Of a stretch of DNA of 64,000 bases, positions 47,976-62,190 are shown piece after piece. Each line of letters opens with the position of its first letter. The stretch's first letter is position 1. The stretch covers positions 62,001 through 126,000 of the forward strand of contig JABJQG010000003.1 of assembly GCA_018663505.1 (NCBI GenBank), given 5' to 3'. The DNA comes from Pseudobdellovibrionaceae bacterium (lineage in GTDB: Bacteria; Bdellovibrionota; Bdellovibrionia; Bdellovibrionales; UBA1609). Both the position numbers and the translations under genes were made by a program. The notes under the pieces are model-generated. The model worked only from the letters and a program-made list of their open reading frames with translations. It was not told the origin of the DNA and made no database searches.

Positions 47976-48515
47976 CTATTCTGCAGCAACGAGTTCTTCG
48001 TTGTTTTGTCTAATAGGGTAAATTTTAATCTTCTTGTAAAGACCATCACCAACAGAGTGAGATTTAATTCTTTCGTCATCAGCTAAATACTGATGGATGA
48101 CCTTTCGATCTCTAGGTGGAAGTGCTCTAAAATAAACAGATTTTTTTTTCTTTAGGGCAATGCCTTTTAATTTTTCAGCTAAACTTACTAAGGCATCAAC
48201 TGCTTCTTTTCTAAAACCAGAACTATCAACTATTACAGAAGCTCTAATACTTTCAAATTTATGCTGGATAACTCTAGTTATTAATAACTGAATGGCATCA
48301 AGTAACTGACCATCTCTAGATTTTAAAAGACCCTCATCTTCACCAAAAAGTTCAATTTCCACACTATTTGCATCATCATCAAAATTGATTTCATAAGATA
48401 GAGATAGGTTCGATTTTTCAATAACACCAACCACTAAACCCTCAACTAAATCGTCAAATTCAGTTGAACTTTCAGAACTCTTTTTTCCAAATAATTTACT
48501 TAATAATCCACCCAT
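47976..48515 (-). CDS. khpB: RNA-binding protein KhpB/Jag
   Basis: A 179-residue protein with a KH-like domain (about 40-125) and a C-terminal R3H domain (RALPPRDRKVIHQYL, with Arg137-x3-His141). The N-terminal Jag-N domain of the Firmicute form is missing; instead there is a short basic start. By family knowledge it binds RNA and affects cell elongation. Position next to yidC is the conserved one. Confidence 0.88.
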   Translation of the reverse strand: MGGLLSKLFGKKSSESSTEFDDLVEGLVVGVIEKSNLSLSYEINFDDDANSVEIELFGEDEGLLKSRDGQLLDAIQLLITRVIQHKFESIRASVIVDSSGFRKEAVDALVSLAEKLKGIALKKKKSVYFRALPPRDRKVIHQYLADDERIKSHSVGDGLYKKIKIYPIRQNNEELVAAE

Positions 48516-48531
48516 TATTTCCTACTTTCCT

Positions 48532-50208
48532 TTATTTGATCGTTACAACTTTAGGATCGTTAACATCTTCAGTTTTTGATCGTGTTAAAATTAATTGTTG
48601 AATAATACCAAAAAGCCCACTCACAAACATATACAGAGTCAGTCCGCTTGGTAGCGAAGCCATTAAAAAACTAAAAAATAACGGCATAAACATAAACATC
48701 TTCTGTTGTGCCGGCTCCATAGTACTTGGAGTCATTTTTTGTTGAAAAAACATAGTAATACCCATTAGAACAGGTAAAACAAAATACGGATCCTTAGCAC
48801 TTAAATCTTGAATCCAAAAAATAAATGGAGCTTGATAAAGATCAATACTTCTACCTAAAACCTGGTATAGAGCAAAAAACACAGGAATTTGTAAGAGCAT
48901 TGGTAGGCATCCACCAACAGGATTTACCTTATGTTGCTTATATAAAGCCATAATTTCAGTGTTTCTTTTTTGAGGGTCGTCTTTATATTTTTCTCGGATA
49001 TCCTTCATAATAGGATTTAGTTTAGACATATTTCTCATAGACTTAAAAGAAGATATATTTGTCGGTAACAAGACCATGCGTACAAGCATAGTTACCAAAA
49101 TAATAGAAAAGCCCCAATTACCAACAAAATCATTGAACATCACCAGTAGTTTCAGCAGAAAACTAGCAATATATCCAAAAAAACCAAGGTCAATTAAAGA
49201 TGCAAAATTTTCATCAACATTTGTTAAAAGCTCTATAGATTTTGGTCCCATATATGACACATATTCAATATCAAAATAACTATTATCATTAACTCTTGGG
49301 AAACTCAAAATACCTGAGATTGTTTGATTGTTAAAATCTGATTTTGATTTTATCTCGGGATATACTTTGGATCGATTAGCAATAGCCAATGTGAAGTACT
49401 GAGAACCAATTGCGGCGGCGTTCACTTGAGAAAAAGAAACTTCAAGCTTTTCTTCTTTATTTACAATTTCTCTTTCATCTGTTCCAGCATGAAAGACATA
49501 GAAATCTTGAACATCAAACATATTAGCAGATAAGAAGCCGCCTTGTTCCTTTTGTGATATGTTCTCAGAAATATATGTGGTTACACCGTTAAATATACCT
49601 TTAATATTCTCCACATAAATACTGGTATTCAAAGAATAGTTTTGAGAATCGAGCTTAAGCACCTTTGTAATTTTCATCCCATTACTAAGAGCAACACCTT
49701 TAATTTCATTGGCAGAAACCTGTTCCATTTTAAAGTGCAATAAATTATTGTAACCCGTTAAATGAGATTCAAATGGCAGAGTGCCTTTGCTAGCTCCAAA
49801 AGCCATGGGTCCTTTTTCACGGTTAAAGTACTGTTTCAAAACTAAGTTTTTAACACCCATTCCTTTTGAAACTACATCAAAAGTCCACACATCATCATCA
49901 ACAGAAATTACTTGGTTTAAAGCGATTAAGTCTTTATCTTTAGTCTCTGATTTTACAGCATCACTTTCTCCATAACTGCTCTGTGCTATTTTATCAGTTT
50001 CCTGGGTAGCTGTTATTTTGTTGTTAGGCTCAATAGCTTTGTTAGCAACAGAAGCTTCCTCCGAAACAACAGCTTGTTCTTTTTCAAACTGATTGGGGTA
50101 TTTTTCCTTCATCCAAGTGCTCCAGCCGAGAAAAATAACAATAGACAATATAACGGCAGTAAGAGTTTTTGGATCCATAAAAGAATTTTGCTGTTTATTT
50201 TGATTCAT
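48532..50208 (-). CDS. yidC: Membrane protein insertase YidC
   Basis: A 558-residue insertase of the Gram-negative type: N-terminal membrane anchor ([19 protein letters not shown]), large periplasmic beta domain (about 60-330) and the conserved five-helix core from about 345 ([20 protein letters not shown], with the hydrophilic-groove Arg). It inserts small membrane proteins, including ATP synthase c. The frame opens at an ATG at 50226, but the ATG at 50208 has AAAGG 9-10 bases before. It overlaps the yidD stop. Confidence 0.96.
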   Translation of the reverse strand: MNQNKQQNSFMDPKTLTAVILSIVIFLGWSTWMKEKYPNQFEKEQAVVSEEASVANKAIEPNNKITATQETDKIAQSSYGESDAVKSETKDKDLIALNQVISVDDDVWTFDVVSKGMGVKNLVLKQYFNREKGPMAFGASKGTLPFESHLTGYNNLLHFKMEQVSANEIKGVALSNGMKITKVLKLDSQNYSLNTSIYVENIKGIFNGVTTYISENISQKEQGGFLSANMFDVQDFYVFHAGTDEREIVNKEEKLEVSFSQVNAAAIGSQYFTLAIANRSKVYPEIKSKSDFNNQTISGILSFPRVNDNSYFDIEYVSYMGPKSIELLTNVDENFASLIDLGFFGYIASFLLKLLVMFNDFVGNWGFSIILVTMLVRMVLLPTNISSFKSMRNMSKLNPIMKDIREKYKDDPQKRNTEIMALYKQHKVNPVGGCLPMLLQIPVFFALYQVLGRSIDLYQAPFIFWIQDLSAKDPYFVLPVLMGITMFFQQKMTPSTMEPAQQKMFMFMPLFFSFLMASLPSGLTLYMFVSGLFGIIQQLILTRSKTEDVNDPKVVTIK

Positions 50209-50461
50209 TAGTTTTAAGCCTTTCATAATTTAAAGGAACAGGGTCAAATCCCTTAGAGCCAAGAGGATGGCATTTACAAACACGAAAAAAAGTTAACCTA
50301 AATGCTTTCATAGGTTTATGAGTTTTAAATGCCTCTAAACCATAGGCAGAACAAGAAGGGTAAAAGCGACAACTTCCTCCAAATATTCCAGAAAATAATA
50401 CTCTGTATGTATGAATTAAAAAAAGAAAAATGCTTGTAAAGAAATCAGAGATGATCTTCAT
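50195..50461 (-). CDS. yidD: Membrane protein insertion efficiency factor YidD
   Basis: An 88-residue protein with the family core [46 protein letters not shown], three cysteines and an amphipathic start. It assists YidC at the membrane. The frame is open upstream into rnpA, but the ATG at 50461 follows the rnpA stop by 5 bases and starts the normal N-terminus. Confidence 0.93.
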   Translation of the reverse strand: MKIISDFFTSIFLFLIHTYRVLFSGIFGGSCRFYPSCSAYGLEAFKTHKPMKAFRLTFFRVCKCHPLGSKGFDPVPLNYERLKTNESK

Positions 50462-50465
50462 TTCT

Positions 50466-50840
50466 TCAATTTTGAATTTTTTTAATCTTTCTAAGACCAT
50501 TTAGTACAGCTCTTTCAAATTCTTCAAATTTAACATCTTGATAAAAACTAGCATTCTTTTTCCTGAGGATTAAATTTAAGCTGTAATGTTTTTCGCTTAA
50601 TTTTAAAGTCATTTGCTTTTTGTTTTCAAGAATTTCTCTGAGCCAACGCTTGAATTTGTTTCTTAAAACAGCATTTCCAACATATTTTGGAACAGTCCAG
50701 CCTAATTTATGAAACTTTTCCTCGTGATTGAGAACTTTAAATATCAACCAGTGTGACCCAAAGACCGTTTGCCCGCGTGTGGACAACAATGCGAAGTCAT
50801 TTTTACTTCGCAAGCGATAGATCTTCTTATTTTCCACCAA
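50466..50840 (-). CDS. rnpA: Ribonuclease P protein component
   Basis: A 124-residue basic protein. The RNR motif [10 protein letters not shown] (family RNRxKRxxR) and the N-terminal [14 protein letters not shown] are typical. It binds RNase P RNA for tRNA 5' maturation. The start is TTG 50840 or GTG 50837; both lie inside the rpmH end, a 14-base overlap as in many bacteria. Confidence 0.93.
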   Translation of the reverse strand: MVENKKIYRLRSKNDFALLSTRGQTVFGSHWLIFKVLNHEEKFHKLGWTVPKYVGNAVLRNKFKRWLREILENKKQMTLKLSEKHYSLNLILRKKNASFYQDVKFEEFERAVLNGLRKIKKIQN

Positions 50841-50976
50841 TAGTAACTGCTAATCTTTTACGTCCTTTTGTTCTACGACGAGATAGAACCTGCTGCCCAT
50901 CTTTCGTAGACATTCTTAAACGAAAGCCATGAGTTGTTTTACGTTTTTTGCGACTTGGTTGAAATGTTCTTTTCAT
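50827..50976 (-). CDS. rpmH: 50S ribosomal protein L34
   Basis: 49 residues, starting [19 protein letters not shown] and ending TIGGK, a full-length L34. GGAG lies 8 bases before the ATG. Divergent from dnaA across 213 bases, the classic bacterial arrangement. Confidence 0.97.
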   Translation of the reverse strand: MKRTFQPSRKKRKTTHGFRLRMSTKDGQQVLSRRRTKGRKRLAVTIGGK

Positions 50977-51189
50977 TTTTTACTCCGAGATCAATTAACG
51001 ACATATTACGTCTTTATAATGTATATTTATTTTCTGAAGAAAGATAAAAACATAAATACGCGGTTGAGTCAAGGTGTTGAAATATTTACTTCACCATGCT
51101 AAAGGGTGTTCTAGGGGATTGTGTATTCTTTGTAAGCTTAAAAATTATACCTAATTTACTATTAACTTATAACTCATTTTGAGGTCTAT

Positions 51190-52650
51190 GTGAATACCGA
51201 TAATCACAAACAAAACCAGCTGTTTTGGTCTCACATTAAAAGTGCTTTAAAACAGAAAAACTCCGCAAATAAGCCTCTACAGATGTGGTTTGAGCCCACA
51301 GAACTCATGTCCGTAATAGATAAGGGGAGCTCGCGCTGCTTTCAAATTGGCGTTCCAACAGAATTGCATAAATATTGGATATCACAAAACTTATTAGATA
51401 GAATTTGCTCTGAAATATCTTCTATTTATGAATCCTCCTTTGAAGTTGAGCTTATAGTTACTCAAAGTGAATCTGAGTACGGTTCCCCCCCAATCCCAGA
51501 TCAAAATAGTCCAGAAATGATTATTCAGCCGCCTACGCAGACTACTGATCAAGGGCCAGGTTTGAGTACTCATATGGTTACTCAGCACTCCATGGCTGAT
51601 ACAAAAAAAGTTAATAATTACGCAGGTTTAAACAGTAATTATGTGTTTTCTAGTTTTGTAGTTGGTAGAAACAATGAGTTTGCTCATGCCGCCTCGTTTA
51701 GTATTTCAGAAAGCCCTGGTTTAGCTAGTTACAACCCTCTATTTATTTGTGGCCCAACAGGTATGGGAAAAACTCATTTACTCAATGCCGTGGGAAACCA
51801 TATTATTGAAAAAGACCCTAATTTAAAGGTCTTATACCTTTCTGCGGAACGATTTTTAAACGAATGTGTCTCTAGTATAAGAAGACAAGAAATGGATAAA
51901 TTTCGGATTAAATACCGTACAAAGTGTGATGTTTTACTGATGGATGATATTCAAGTATTAGGGCGTGGTGAAGCTGTTCAAGAGGAGTTTTTCCATACTT
52001 TAAATGATTTTTTCGACAAAGGACAACAGGTTGTTGTGGCTAGCGATAGAATGCCTAAAGATATCAATGGTTTGGAAGATCGAATCCGAACTCGCTTGGA
52101 ATGGGGTCTTATTGCGGATATTCAAATGCCTGAATTAGAAACAAGAATGGCCATTTTAAAGTATAAAGCTGAACAAAAACAAATGAATTTATCCTCTGAA
52201 GTAGTCAACTATATTGCGCGAATTTCAAAAAGGTCAATTCGTGAACTTGAGGGAAATTTAAATAAAGTCAAAATGTTCTCGGAGCTCCAAGGATTTAATA
52301 TCACTATTGATTTGGTAAAAAAGGTTCTAGCTGTCCATGGCGAAACGGAAACCATCTCTTTAGAAGAGATTCAGCAAATCACAGCAAAGCACTTTGGTGT
52401 TAGAATGGTGGATTTAAAATCTAAAAACAGGTCAAAGCCCCTGGTCATAGCAAGGCAGGTTTCCATGTATTTGATTAAAAAACATCTAGATAAATCACTT
52501 GTAGATATTGGTCGGTCTTTCGGTGGAAGAGATCATACCACCGTTATTAACGCACTTCGTAAAATAGAAGCAAAACAGTCATCAGATTTAGAATTAAAGA
52601 GAGATATCGATGAGTTAACAACTAGAATCCACAATGTCACAGGCGTGTGA
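51190..52650 (+). CDS. dnaA: Replication initiator DnaA
   Basis: A 486-residue initiator. Domain I (LFWSHIKSALKQ...LQMWFEPTEL) is followed by a variable linker (about 95-145), AAA+ domain with Walker A GPTGMGKT (188-195) and DDIQ Walker B, and domain IV with the DnaA-box helix-turn-helix FGGRDHTTVINALRKIE. The start is GTG 51190 with GAGG 5 bases before. No DnaA boxes are evident in the 213-base promoter region; boxes lie after the gene. Confidence 0.98.
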   Translation: MNTDNHKQNQLFWSHIKSALKQKNSANKPLQMWFEPTELMSVIDKGSSRCFQIGVPTELHKYWISQNLLDRICSEISSIYESSFEVELIVTQSESEYGSPPIPDQNSPEMIIQPPTQTTDQGPGLSTHMVTQHSMADTKKVNNYAGLNSNYVFSSFVVGRNNEFAHAASFSISESPGLASYNPLFICGPTGMGKTHLLNAVGNHIIEKDPNLKVLYLSAERFLNECVSSIRRQEMDKFRIKYRTKCDVLLMDDIQVLGRGEAVQEEFFHTLNDFFDKGQQVVVASDRMPKDINGLEDRIRTRLEWGLIADIQMPELETRMAILKYKAEQKQMNLSSEVVNYIARISKRSIRELEGNLNKVKMFSELQGFNITIDLVKKVLAVHGETETISLEEIQQITAKHFGVRMVDLKSKNRSKPLVIARQVSMYLIKKHLDKSLVDIGRSFGGRDHTTVINALRKIEAKQSSDLELKRDIDELTTRIHNVTGV

Positions 52651-52862
52651 ATGTGTACTGTGGATAAGTGCGTGGATAACGCTGTTACTAAAAATGTGGG
52701 GATAGTTAACCACATTTTTTAAGTTGTTTTTGCTTAATAATAGGGTTATTTATCCACAAGAAAAATTTAATTATATTAAGGGGTTGAGGGTCAAATCGAA
52801 ATATCAACGCCCCTACTACTACTACTTATTTAATAATATATATATAAGTATAAATAAGGGGA
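52651..52862. other. oriC: Chromosomal origin oriC between dnaA and dnaN
   Basis: Perfect DnaA boxes at 52659-52667 (TGTGGATAA) and 52750-52758 (TTATCCACA), a one-mismatch box at 52671-52679 and another at 52706-52714. Beyond a GC patch come four CTA triplets plus CTT (52813-52827), the pattern of a DnaA-trio element, then a run of A/T (52828-52855) fit for duplex unwinding. The order box, GC patch, trio and A/T run resembles the B. subtilis unwinding module. A 9-bp hairpin at 52691-52718 may also end dnaA transcription. Confidence 0.85.
52691..52718 (+). terminator. Hairpin with T run after dnaA
   Basis: AAAATGTGG and CCACATTTT pair around a 10-base loop, with a T run on the 3' side and an A run on the 5' side. 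It lies within oriC, 41 bases after dnaA, so it may be a terminator or an origin structure. Confidence 0.55.
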
Positions 52863-52868
52863 ATGAAA

Positions 52869-53987
52869 ATGAAGATTAAAGTTCAAAAAAAGGATCTAGG
52901 AATACTTTTAACTAGAGCACAAAATATTGTAGAAAAAAGAAACAATATGCCTGTTCTAATAAATATTTTAATGGAAACTAAAAACAATGAACTAAAAATA
53001 TTTGCAACAGATCTTGAAGTTAGCCTTATAGATAAAACAAAAGTTATTACAGAAAAAGAGGGTCAAGTTGTTGTCAACGCAAAAAGCTTATTCGACTTAA
53101 TCAAAGAGTTAGACGATGGTGAGATTCAATTAGAAAAACAATCCAACAGCTGGTTAAAAATTAAACAGGGGAAGTCTGTATTTAATATCGTTGGTATTAA
53201 AATTGAAGAATATCCAATTTTTCCAAAGTACACCACAAAACAGTTTACAAAAGTGGAGTCAGGTTCCTTTTTGGAAATGATTGATAAAACACTCTATGGA
53301 GTTTCTACAGATGAAACAAGGCATCACTTAAACGGTGTGTACTTTGAAAATAACTTAAGTAAACAGAATAAAGTTTTTAGAATGGTAGCAACAGATGGCC
53401 ACCGTCTTTGTATGGTAGACAGAGATCCTGATATTAAAAATGAAGAACCAAAGTCAGGAGTTATTATTCCTAAAAAAGGATTGAATGAAATTAGAAAACT
53501 ATTAGAAACCATAGACGGAGAATTTGAAATTGCTATAGAAGGTGCCCAGCTAATAGTAAAACATGAGCCCACAACTTTAATGATTAGACTCATAGATGGA
53601 GTTTATCCAGATTATACACAACTTATTCCACAAAATTTAAACGAAAATATAAAAATTGAAAAAGAAAAATTAATGTCAATTTTAAAAAGAGTTTCACTTT
53701 TATCAAACCAAAAATCCAAAGGTGTAACATTGAATATTAACAAAGGAAAATTGGAAATAACTTCATACAATCCTGAATTGGGAGACGCACAAGAAGAAAT
53801 TCCGGTGAACTACAGTGGCGACCCAATTAAGATAGGATTTAATGCAAAATATATTTTAGATGTACTTAGTTCAATTAAAGAAGAAAAAGAAATTGTTCTT
53901 TCTGTTAAGGATAATGTTTCTCCAGGGATCATTCAGCCTGAAGGTGATAAAAGATATAAATGTGTAATTATGCCTATGCGTATGTAA
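52869..53987 (+). CDS. dnaN: DNA polymerase III beta sliding clamp
   Basis: A 372-residue clamp with three repeated domains (boundaries near 125 and 250). FATDLEVSL, VATDGHRL and YKCVIMPMRM at the end are family signatures; the last residues form the protein-binding pocket. The upstream in-frame ATG (52863) is only one base from GGGG, so the ATG at 52869 is preferred, 8 bases after AAGGGG. Confidence 0.97.
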   Translation: MKIKVQKKDLGILLTRAQNIVEKRNNMPVLINILMETKNNELKIFATDLEVSLIDKTKVITEKEGQVVVNAKSLFDLIKELDDGEIQLEKQSNSWLKIKQGKSVFNIVGIKIEEYPIFPKYTTKQFTKVESGSFLEMIDKTLYGVSTDETRHHLNGVYFENNLSKQNKVFRMVATDGHRLCMVDRDPDIKNEEPKSGVIIPKKGLNEIRKLLETIDGEFEIAIEGAQLIVKHEPTTLMIRLIDGVYPDYTQLIPQNLNENIKIEKEKLMSILKRVSLLSNQKSKGVTLNINKGKLEITSYNPELGDAQEEIPVNYSGDPIKIGFNAKYILDVLSSIKEEKEIVLSVKDNVSPGIIQPEGDKRYKCVIMPMRM

Positions 53988-54000
53988 TTGAATAATTTTA

Positions 54001-54009
54001 TGTGGATAA
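54001..54009. promoter_or_regulatory. DnaA box between dnaN and recF
   Basis: Perfect TGTGGATAA, 19 bases before the recF ATG. It shares a longer pattern with the oriC segment at 52672 (see findings). Confidence 0.7.
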
Positions 54010-54019
54010 AGTTGTTACT

Positions 54020-57614
<3,595 letters not shown>

Positions 57615-57633
57615 TATTTAAAGGTAGTCATAA

Positions 57634-60090
57634 ATGGAAAATACACCAACACAAGATAATATTACTAAAATTGATATCAATCGTGAAATGAGAGATGCTT
57701 ATCTACAATACTCTATGAGTGTTATTGTTGGACGAGCGTTACCAGATGTTCGAGATGGATTAAAACCAGTTCATCGTCGTATTTTGTTTGCTATGCACGA
57801 ATTAAATAATACATACAGTAAGCCCTATAAAAAATCAGCCCGTATTGTTGGGGATGTAATAGGAAAGTATCATCCACACGGGGATACAGCTGTTTATGAC
57901 ACCATGGTCAGAATGGCACAGGATTTTTCTTTAAGATATCCATTAGTGGATGGGCAGGGAAACTTTGGTTCTATAGATGGAGATTCGCCAGCGGCACAAC
58001 GTTATACTGAAGTTAGAATGACCAAGCTATCAGATGAAATTCTGGAAGATATAGAAAAAGAAACAGTTCCTTTTCAACCTAACTATGATGATTCTCTTTT
58101 AATTCCATCTGTATTACCATCTAAATATCCAAATTTGTTAGCCAATGGTTCCTCTGGGATTGCAGTTGGAATGGCCACAAATATTCCTCCACATAATCTA
58201 GATGAGCTAATTGAAGGGACTATTGCATTAATTGAAAATTCAGAATTAACCATTGATGAGTTAATGACACATATAAAAGGGCCAGATTTCCCAACCGCAG
58301 GGATAATATCTGGGACTAGTGGTATTAATTCTGCCTTTAAAAAAGGTCGCGGAATTATAACTGTTAAAGCAGTAACCGAAATTGTTCCATTTAAAGATCG
58401 TGAACAAATTATTATTACAGAGCTACCTTACCAAGTAAATAAAGCCAAACTTATTGAGTCCATTGCAAATCTTGTTAAAGATAAAAAAGTAGAAGGTATT
58501 TCAGACATTAGAGATGAATCTTCACGAGAAGGCATGCGCGCAGTAATTACTTTAAAAAGAAATGAACATGCACAGGTTATTTTAAATAGGCTTTATAAAT
58601 ACACTCAATTGCAAGTGAGTTTTGGTATTATAATGTTGGCGCTAGATTCTAAAAACAGACCCAAAGTATTTAATTTAAAAGAAATGCTTCAAGCTTTTGT
58701 GGATCATAGAAAAGATGTAGTTACTAAAAGATGTATTTTTGAATTAAAAAAAGCTGAAGCAAGGGCACATATTTTAGAGGGGCTTAAAAAAGCCTTAAGT
58801 CAAATTGATGAAATAATAAAAACAATTAAATCCTCAAAAGAAGCTTCAGTAGCAAAATCAGCTCTTCAAAATGAATTTGGATTTTCCGAAATTCAATCAC
58901 AAGCCATTTTAGATATGAAACTTCAAAGGCTAACTGGTTTAGAACAACAGAAAATCGAAAAAGAATATCAAGAACTTCTTAAAAAAGTAGACTGGTTAAA
59001 GATGGTTCTTGGGGATATCAAAGAAATTTATAAAATTATAAAAGAAGAGCTTATTGAAATTAAAGCTAAATTTAAATCACCTCGGAAAACAAGGATTGAG
59101 CCTAGAGAAGAAGAAGCTCACGATGAAGACCTAGTGGCTTTAGAGGAATCTATAGTCGTTATGACAAAAAATGGATCGATTAAGCGTATTTCTACCGAAG
59201 AATATAGTGTACAAAAACGCGGAGGCAAAGGAGTAAAAGGATCTGTTAAGGACAGTAGTGATGATTATGTTTGGAAAGTTATTTATGCAGATACTTTGAC
59301 GAATCTTCTTTGTTTTTCTGATAGAGGTAAGGTGTATTGGTCGAAAGTTTACAAACTTCCTTTAGGCACAAGAACATCAAAAGGGAAATCTATAAAAAAT
59401 GTGATAAATCTTTCTTCAAATGAAGAAACAAAAGCAATTTTACCAGTTAAAGATTTTAATCCAAATGAGTTTGTTGTTTTAGTTACTGAAAAGGGAACAA
59501 TTAAAAAAACAGACTTAGAGAAATTTTCTTCACCTAGAGAAAATGGAATTATAGCTCTAACAACAACTCTTGATGACAACTTGATACAAGCAAAATTATC
59601 TTCAGGAACTAGTGACATATTTCTTGCAACGCAAGAAGGTATGTCTATACGTTTCAATGAAACACAGGTCCGCCCAATGGGTCGATCTGCAAAAGGCGTT
59701 AAAGGTATTACCATTGGTAAAAATGACAAAGTCATTGGCATGTCAGTTATTCCAAAAGAAAGTGATGCAACAGTCGTGATCATTACCGAAGGTGGATTTG
59801 GTAAAAGAACAAATGTCTCTGAATACAGAGCGCAAACACGCGGTGGTGTTGGAATAATAACTCAAAAGGTAAACGATAAAGTTGGAAAACTAGTTGCAGC
59901 AAATGTGGTTAGTGGAACAGAACAAATATTAATAACTACTAATAATGGCCAGGCTATTAGAATGAAATGCAGTGACATTTCTACAGTAGGCAGAAATACA
60001 TTAGGAGTTAAAGTTATTAATTTAAAAGAAGGTGAACGTGTTACTGGAGTTGCCATTTTAGATGCAGAGGTAGATGAAACTCAAGAATAG
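57634..60090 (+). CDS. gyrA: DNA gyrase subunit A
   Basis: An 818-residue subunit. Catalytic Tyr124 in [10 protein letters not shown]; quinolone region [11 protein letters not shown] with Thr85 and Asp89 at the E. coli Ser83/Asp87 positions; GyrA-box-like [10 protein letters not shown] before the six-bladed C-terminal DNA-wrapping domain (from about residue 505). Thr at the first position is natural wild type in many species. GGTAG precedes the ATG, 19 bases after gyrB. Confidence 0.98.
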   Translation: MENTPTQDNITKIDINREMRDAYLQYSMSVIVGRALPDVRDGLKPVHRRILFAMHELNNTYSKPYKKSARIVGDVIGKYHPHGDTAVYDTMVRMAQDFSLRYPLVDGQGNFGSIDGDSPAAQRYTEVRMTKLSDEILEDIEKETVPFQPNYDDSLLIPSVLPSKYPNLLANGSSGIAVGMATNIPPHNLDELIEGTIALIENSELTIDELMTHIKGPDFPTAGIISGTSGINSAFKKGRGIITVKAVTEIVPFKDREQIIITELPYQVNKAKLIESIANLVKDKKVEGISDIRDESSREGMRAVITLKRNEHAQVILNRLYKYTQLQVSFGIIMLALDSKNRPKVFNLKEMLQAFVDHRKDVVTKRCIFELKKAEARAHILEGLKKALSQIDEIIKTIKSSKEASVAKSALQNEFGFSEIQSQAILDMKLQRLTGLEQQKIEKEYQELLKKVDWLKMVLGDIKEIYKIIKEELIEIKAKFKSPRKTRIEPREEEAHDEDLVALEESIVVMTKNGSIKRISTEEYSVQKRGGKGVKGSVKDSSDDYVWKVIYADTLTNLLCFSDRGKVYWSKVYKLPLGTRTSKGKSIKNVINLSSNEETKAILPVKDFNPNEFVVLVTEKGTIKKTDLEKFSSPRENGIIALTTTLDDNLIQAKLSSGTSDIFLATQEGMSIRFNETQVRPMGRSAKGVKGITIGKNDKVIGMSVIPKESDATVVIITEGGFGKRTNVSEYRAQTRGGVGIITQKVNDKVGKLVAANVVSGTEQILITTNNGQAIRMKCSDISTVGRNTLGVKVINLKEGERVTGVAILDAEVDETQE

Positions 60091-60883
60091 TTACCTGATA
60101 TTAATATACTGTTTAGTTGGAGTTTCATGTTCTCTTGAAAGCGATATTCTTTCTTTTAATAAGGCAGAAGAAGCATATCAACAAAAATTATTTAAAAAAT
60201 CAGTAAGAAATTATGAAAATGTAATTAAATTAGATCCTCGGTCTAAGAGAGCAATAATTTCTGCAAAAAAAGCAGTAAGAATATTACATTTTGATTTATT
60301 GGATTTTGAAAAAGCCACGCAGCTATATGAGTACTTAATTTTAAATTCTAAGGAAAAAGAAGAAGTTCGAGTTTATCAAACTCATATAGCTTCGATTTTT
60401 TATGATAAGCTTCAAAATTACAATCGCAGTATTAATGAGTTCAATAAATTGTTAAAAATTGAAAAAAATACGGATGTTCAAAATGATATAAGACTCAAAA
60501 TTGTAAAATCTTATTTTAATTTGAATAAGTTTTATCAGGCACAAATTGAAATTGAAAAGTTATTAAAACAAAAGATACCTGATACATTTAGATTTCAAGT
60601 GTTAAATTATAGAGCAAATATACACCTTACTACAAAGGAATACCAAAAAGCTTCAGTAATTCTTAAAAAATTACTATCTGATTTTCCAAATGAAAAGGAG
60701 CGTCAAAATATCGGGATATCCTTAGCACTTTGTTACGAAGAATTAGAAGATTTAGATCAATCCATTGAAATTTTAAATGGTATTAAAGAAGATTATGCCA
60801 GCCCGGATTTTATTGAGCTTAAAATAAAGAGATTAATGGAGCGAAAGAAAAATCTTCCCGGTGCGAGAGGATTTTTAAGGTAA
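60074..60883 (+). CDS. TPR-repeat lipoprotein
   Basis: A 269-residue protein. The signal peptide ends in VGVSC (Cys19) followed by Ser. The rest is a series of helical TPR-like repeats ([28 protein letters not shown] is the first), with some 6-7 repeats. No enzyme domain. Its start overlaps the gyrA end by 17 bases, with GAGG before the ATG. An envelope scaffold role is inferred from type only. It precedes the F0 genes by 4 bases, so it is probably cotranscribed with them. Confidence 0.78.
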   Translation: MKLKNSYLILIYCLVGVSCSLESDILSFNKAEEAYQQKLFKKSVRNYENVIKLDPRSKRAIISAKKAVRILHFDLLDFEKATQLYEYLILNSKEKEEVRVYQTHIASIFYDKLQNYNRSINEFNKLLKIEKNTDVQNDIRLKIVKSYFNLNKFYQAQIEIEKLLKQKIPDTFRFQVLNYRANIHLTTKEYQKASVILKKLLSDFPNEKERQNIGISLALCYEELEDLDQSIEILNGIKEDYASPDFIELKIKRLMERKKNLPGARGFLR

Positions 60884-60887
60884 TCAG

Positions 60888-61127
60888 ATGGGTGAAAAGA
60901 GTGGTTTTGTCTTTATTGGCTTAGGATTTGAACTTTTAGTATTGGTTTTAGGTGGCCTTTACATTGGAGAAAAAGTTGACCAAATATATGATCTAGGTGG
61001 TTATGGTGTACTAATAGTTCTTGCAGCTTGTCTAATTAGTTGGACAGTTCATTTTGTTTTTCTAATTAAAAAATTTATGGCTGATGCAGAGGAATTCGAA
61101 AAGAATAATTTTAATGACGAAGAGTAA
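60888..61127 (+). CDS. AtpZ-like F0F1 ATP synthase accessory membrane protein
   Basis: A 79-residue protein with two membrane helices (about 8-28 and 40-62) and an acidic tail (AEEFEKNNFNDEE), matching the small AtpZ/AtpI family found ahead of atpB. It is proposed in other bacteria to help assemble the c ring or take up magnesium. Gene order supports this more than sequence. Confidence 0.7.
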   Translation: MGEKSGFVFIGLGFELLVLVLGGLYIGEKVDQIYDLGGYGVLIVLAACLISWTVHFVFLIKKFMADAEEFEKNNFNDEE

Positions 61128-61488
61128 AGTCAAAGTTCCATATTTGTTGGTGAAGTGTCAATTTGCAGTTAGCGTAGTTTTTGTAGCATTCTACTTATTT
61201 ACTTACGCGCCGCAACACATGCTGGTTTCATTAATTTATGGATTAACTATAGTTAATATGTACATATTTACTTTTCACTGGGCATTAATTCGACTTATAA
61301 ATAAAAAAAAGATTGCCTTAGCAATGCTAGCCATTGTATTTAAGTGGTCGATTTTATGGTTAATTTTAAGAGAATTTTTAAAGAATACAAATCATGATTT
61401 TGTTTCATTATCGATAGGTTTAAGTTCGATTTTTGTTACAGCCATCGTGTATTTGATTTCTTTTAAATTATTCGAAGAGAAAGTGTAA
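61114..61488 (+). CDS. AtpI-like four-helix membrane protein
   Basis: A 124-residue protein with four hydrophobic helices and short charged loops (LINKKK, REFLKNTNHD), the AtpI pattern. AtpI is a non-essential chaperone for c-ring assembly. Position directly between atpZ and atpB supports this; residue-level similarity is weak. The ATG at 61114 overlaps the atpZ end by 14 bases; the frame is open upstream to 61084. Confidence 0.6.
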   Translation: MTKSKVKVPYLLVKCQFAVSVVFVAFYLFTYAPQHMLVSLIYGLTIVNMYIFTFHWALIRLINKKKIALAMLAIVFKWSILWLILREFLKNTNHDFVSLSIGLSSIFVTAIVYLISFKLFEEKV

Positions 61489-61491
61489 ATT

Positions 61492-62178
61492 ATGCATTTT
61501 AATTGGACGCAGTTAATACCAGGGGTAACCCACTCGAATGTACATGTGGCCACGGCCTTGCTGGCTTCATTTGTAATAATTGTACTATCATTCACTGCTA
61601 AATTAGCCTTAGGTAACGGCCAGAAGGCAGTAACTCCTTCAGATAGGTTGTCTATCAAAGGCTTCTTCGAACTCATCATAGAGTTTATTATCGACGTATC
61701 TGTGATGGTATGTGGTGAAAGTGGTAGGAAGTTTGCACCAATATTTGCAAGTATCTTCTTTTTTATACTTTTAAATAATTATATGGGCGTCTTACCAGGT
61801 ATGACTCCAGCTACTGATAATATAAATACTACAGTTGCCGTTGGTTTGTTTTCTTTTCTAGCATATAACTATATGGGCTTTAAGGAACATGGCATTTCAT
61901 ATCTTAAACAATTTCTTGGTCCTTTACTTTTAATCGCGCCTTTAATGTTAGTTATTGAGTTAATATCCCATCTTGTTCGGCCAATTAGTTTAGGTTTAAG
62001 GCTTCAGGGAAATATGGTTGGTGACCATGCAGTGCTTGGCGTGTTTTTAAATTTGGTGCCCTATTTTGTACCCGCAATATTTTATTTGTTAGGATTTTTT
62101 GTCTGCTTTATGCAGGCTTTTGTATTTACAATGTTAACCATGATTTATGTATCTATGGCTGTGTCCCATGATCACTAA
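61492..62178 (+). CDS. atpB: ATP synthase a subunit
   Basis: A 228-residue F0 stator. The essential Arg170 lies in SLGLRLQGNMVGDH, and helix 6 has MQAFVFTMLTMIYVSMA with Gln208. Five or six membrane helices form the two ion half-channels against the c ring. Three bases after the AtpI-like gene. Confidence 0.96.
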   Translation: MHFNWTQLIPGVTHSNVHVATALLASFVIIVLSFTAKLALGNGQKAVTPSDRLSIKGFFELIIEFIIDVSVMVCGESGRKFAPIFASIFFFILLNNYMGVLPGMTPATDNINTTVAVGLFSFLAYNYMGFKEHGISYLKQFLGPLLLIAPLMLVIELISHLVRPISLGLRLQGNMVGDHAVLGVFLNLVPYFVPAIFYLLGFFVCFMQAFVFTMLTMIYVSMAVSHDH

Positions 62179-62190
62179 AGGAGAAAATAA

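Noticed and set aside
50977-51189. rpmH-dnaA gap as an origin
   Set aside because: No good DnaA boxes and no trio element were seen there; the dnaA-dnaN gap has all of them.
57880-57900. Thr at the gyrase A Ser83 position as a resistance mutation
   Set aside because: Thr is the natural residue in many susceptible species and Asp89 is intact.
59349-59783. 144-residue frame opposite gyrA
   Set aside because: Shadow of the gyrA reading frame; no start signal or known motif.
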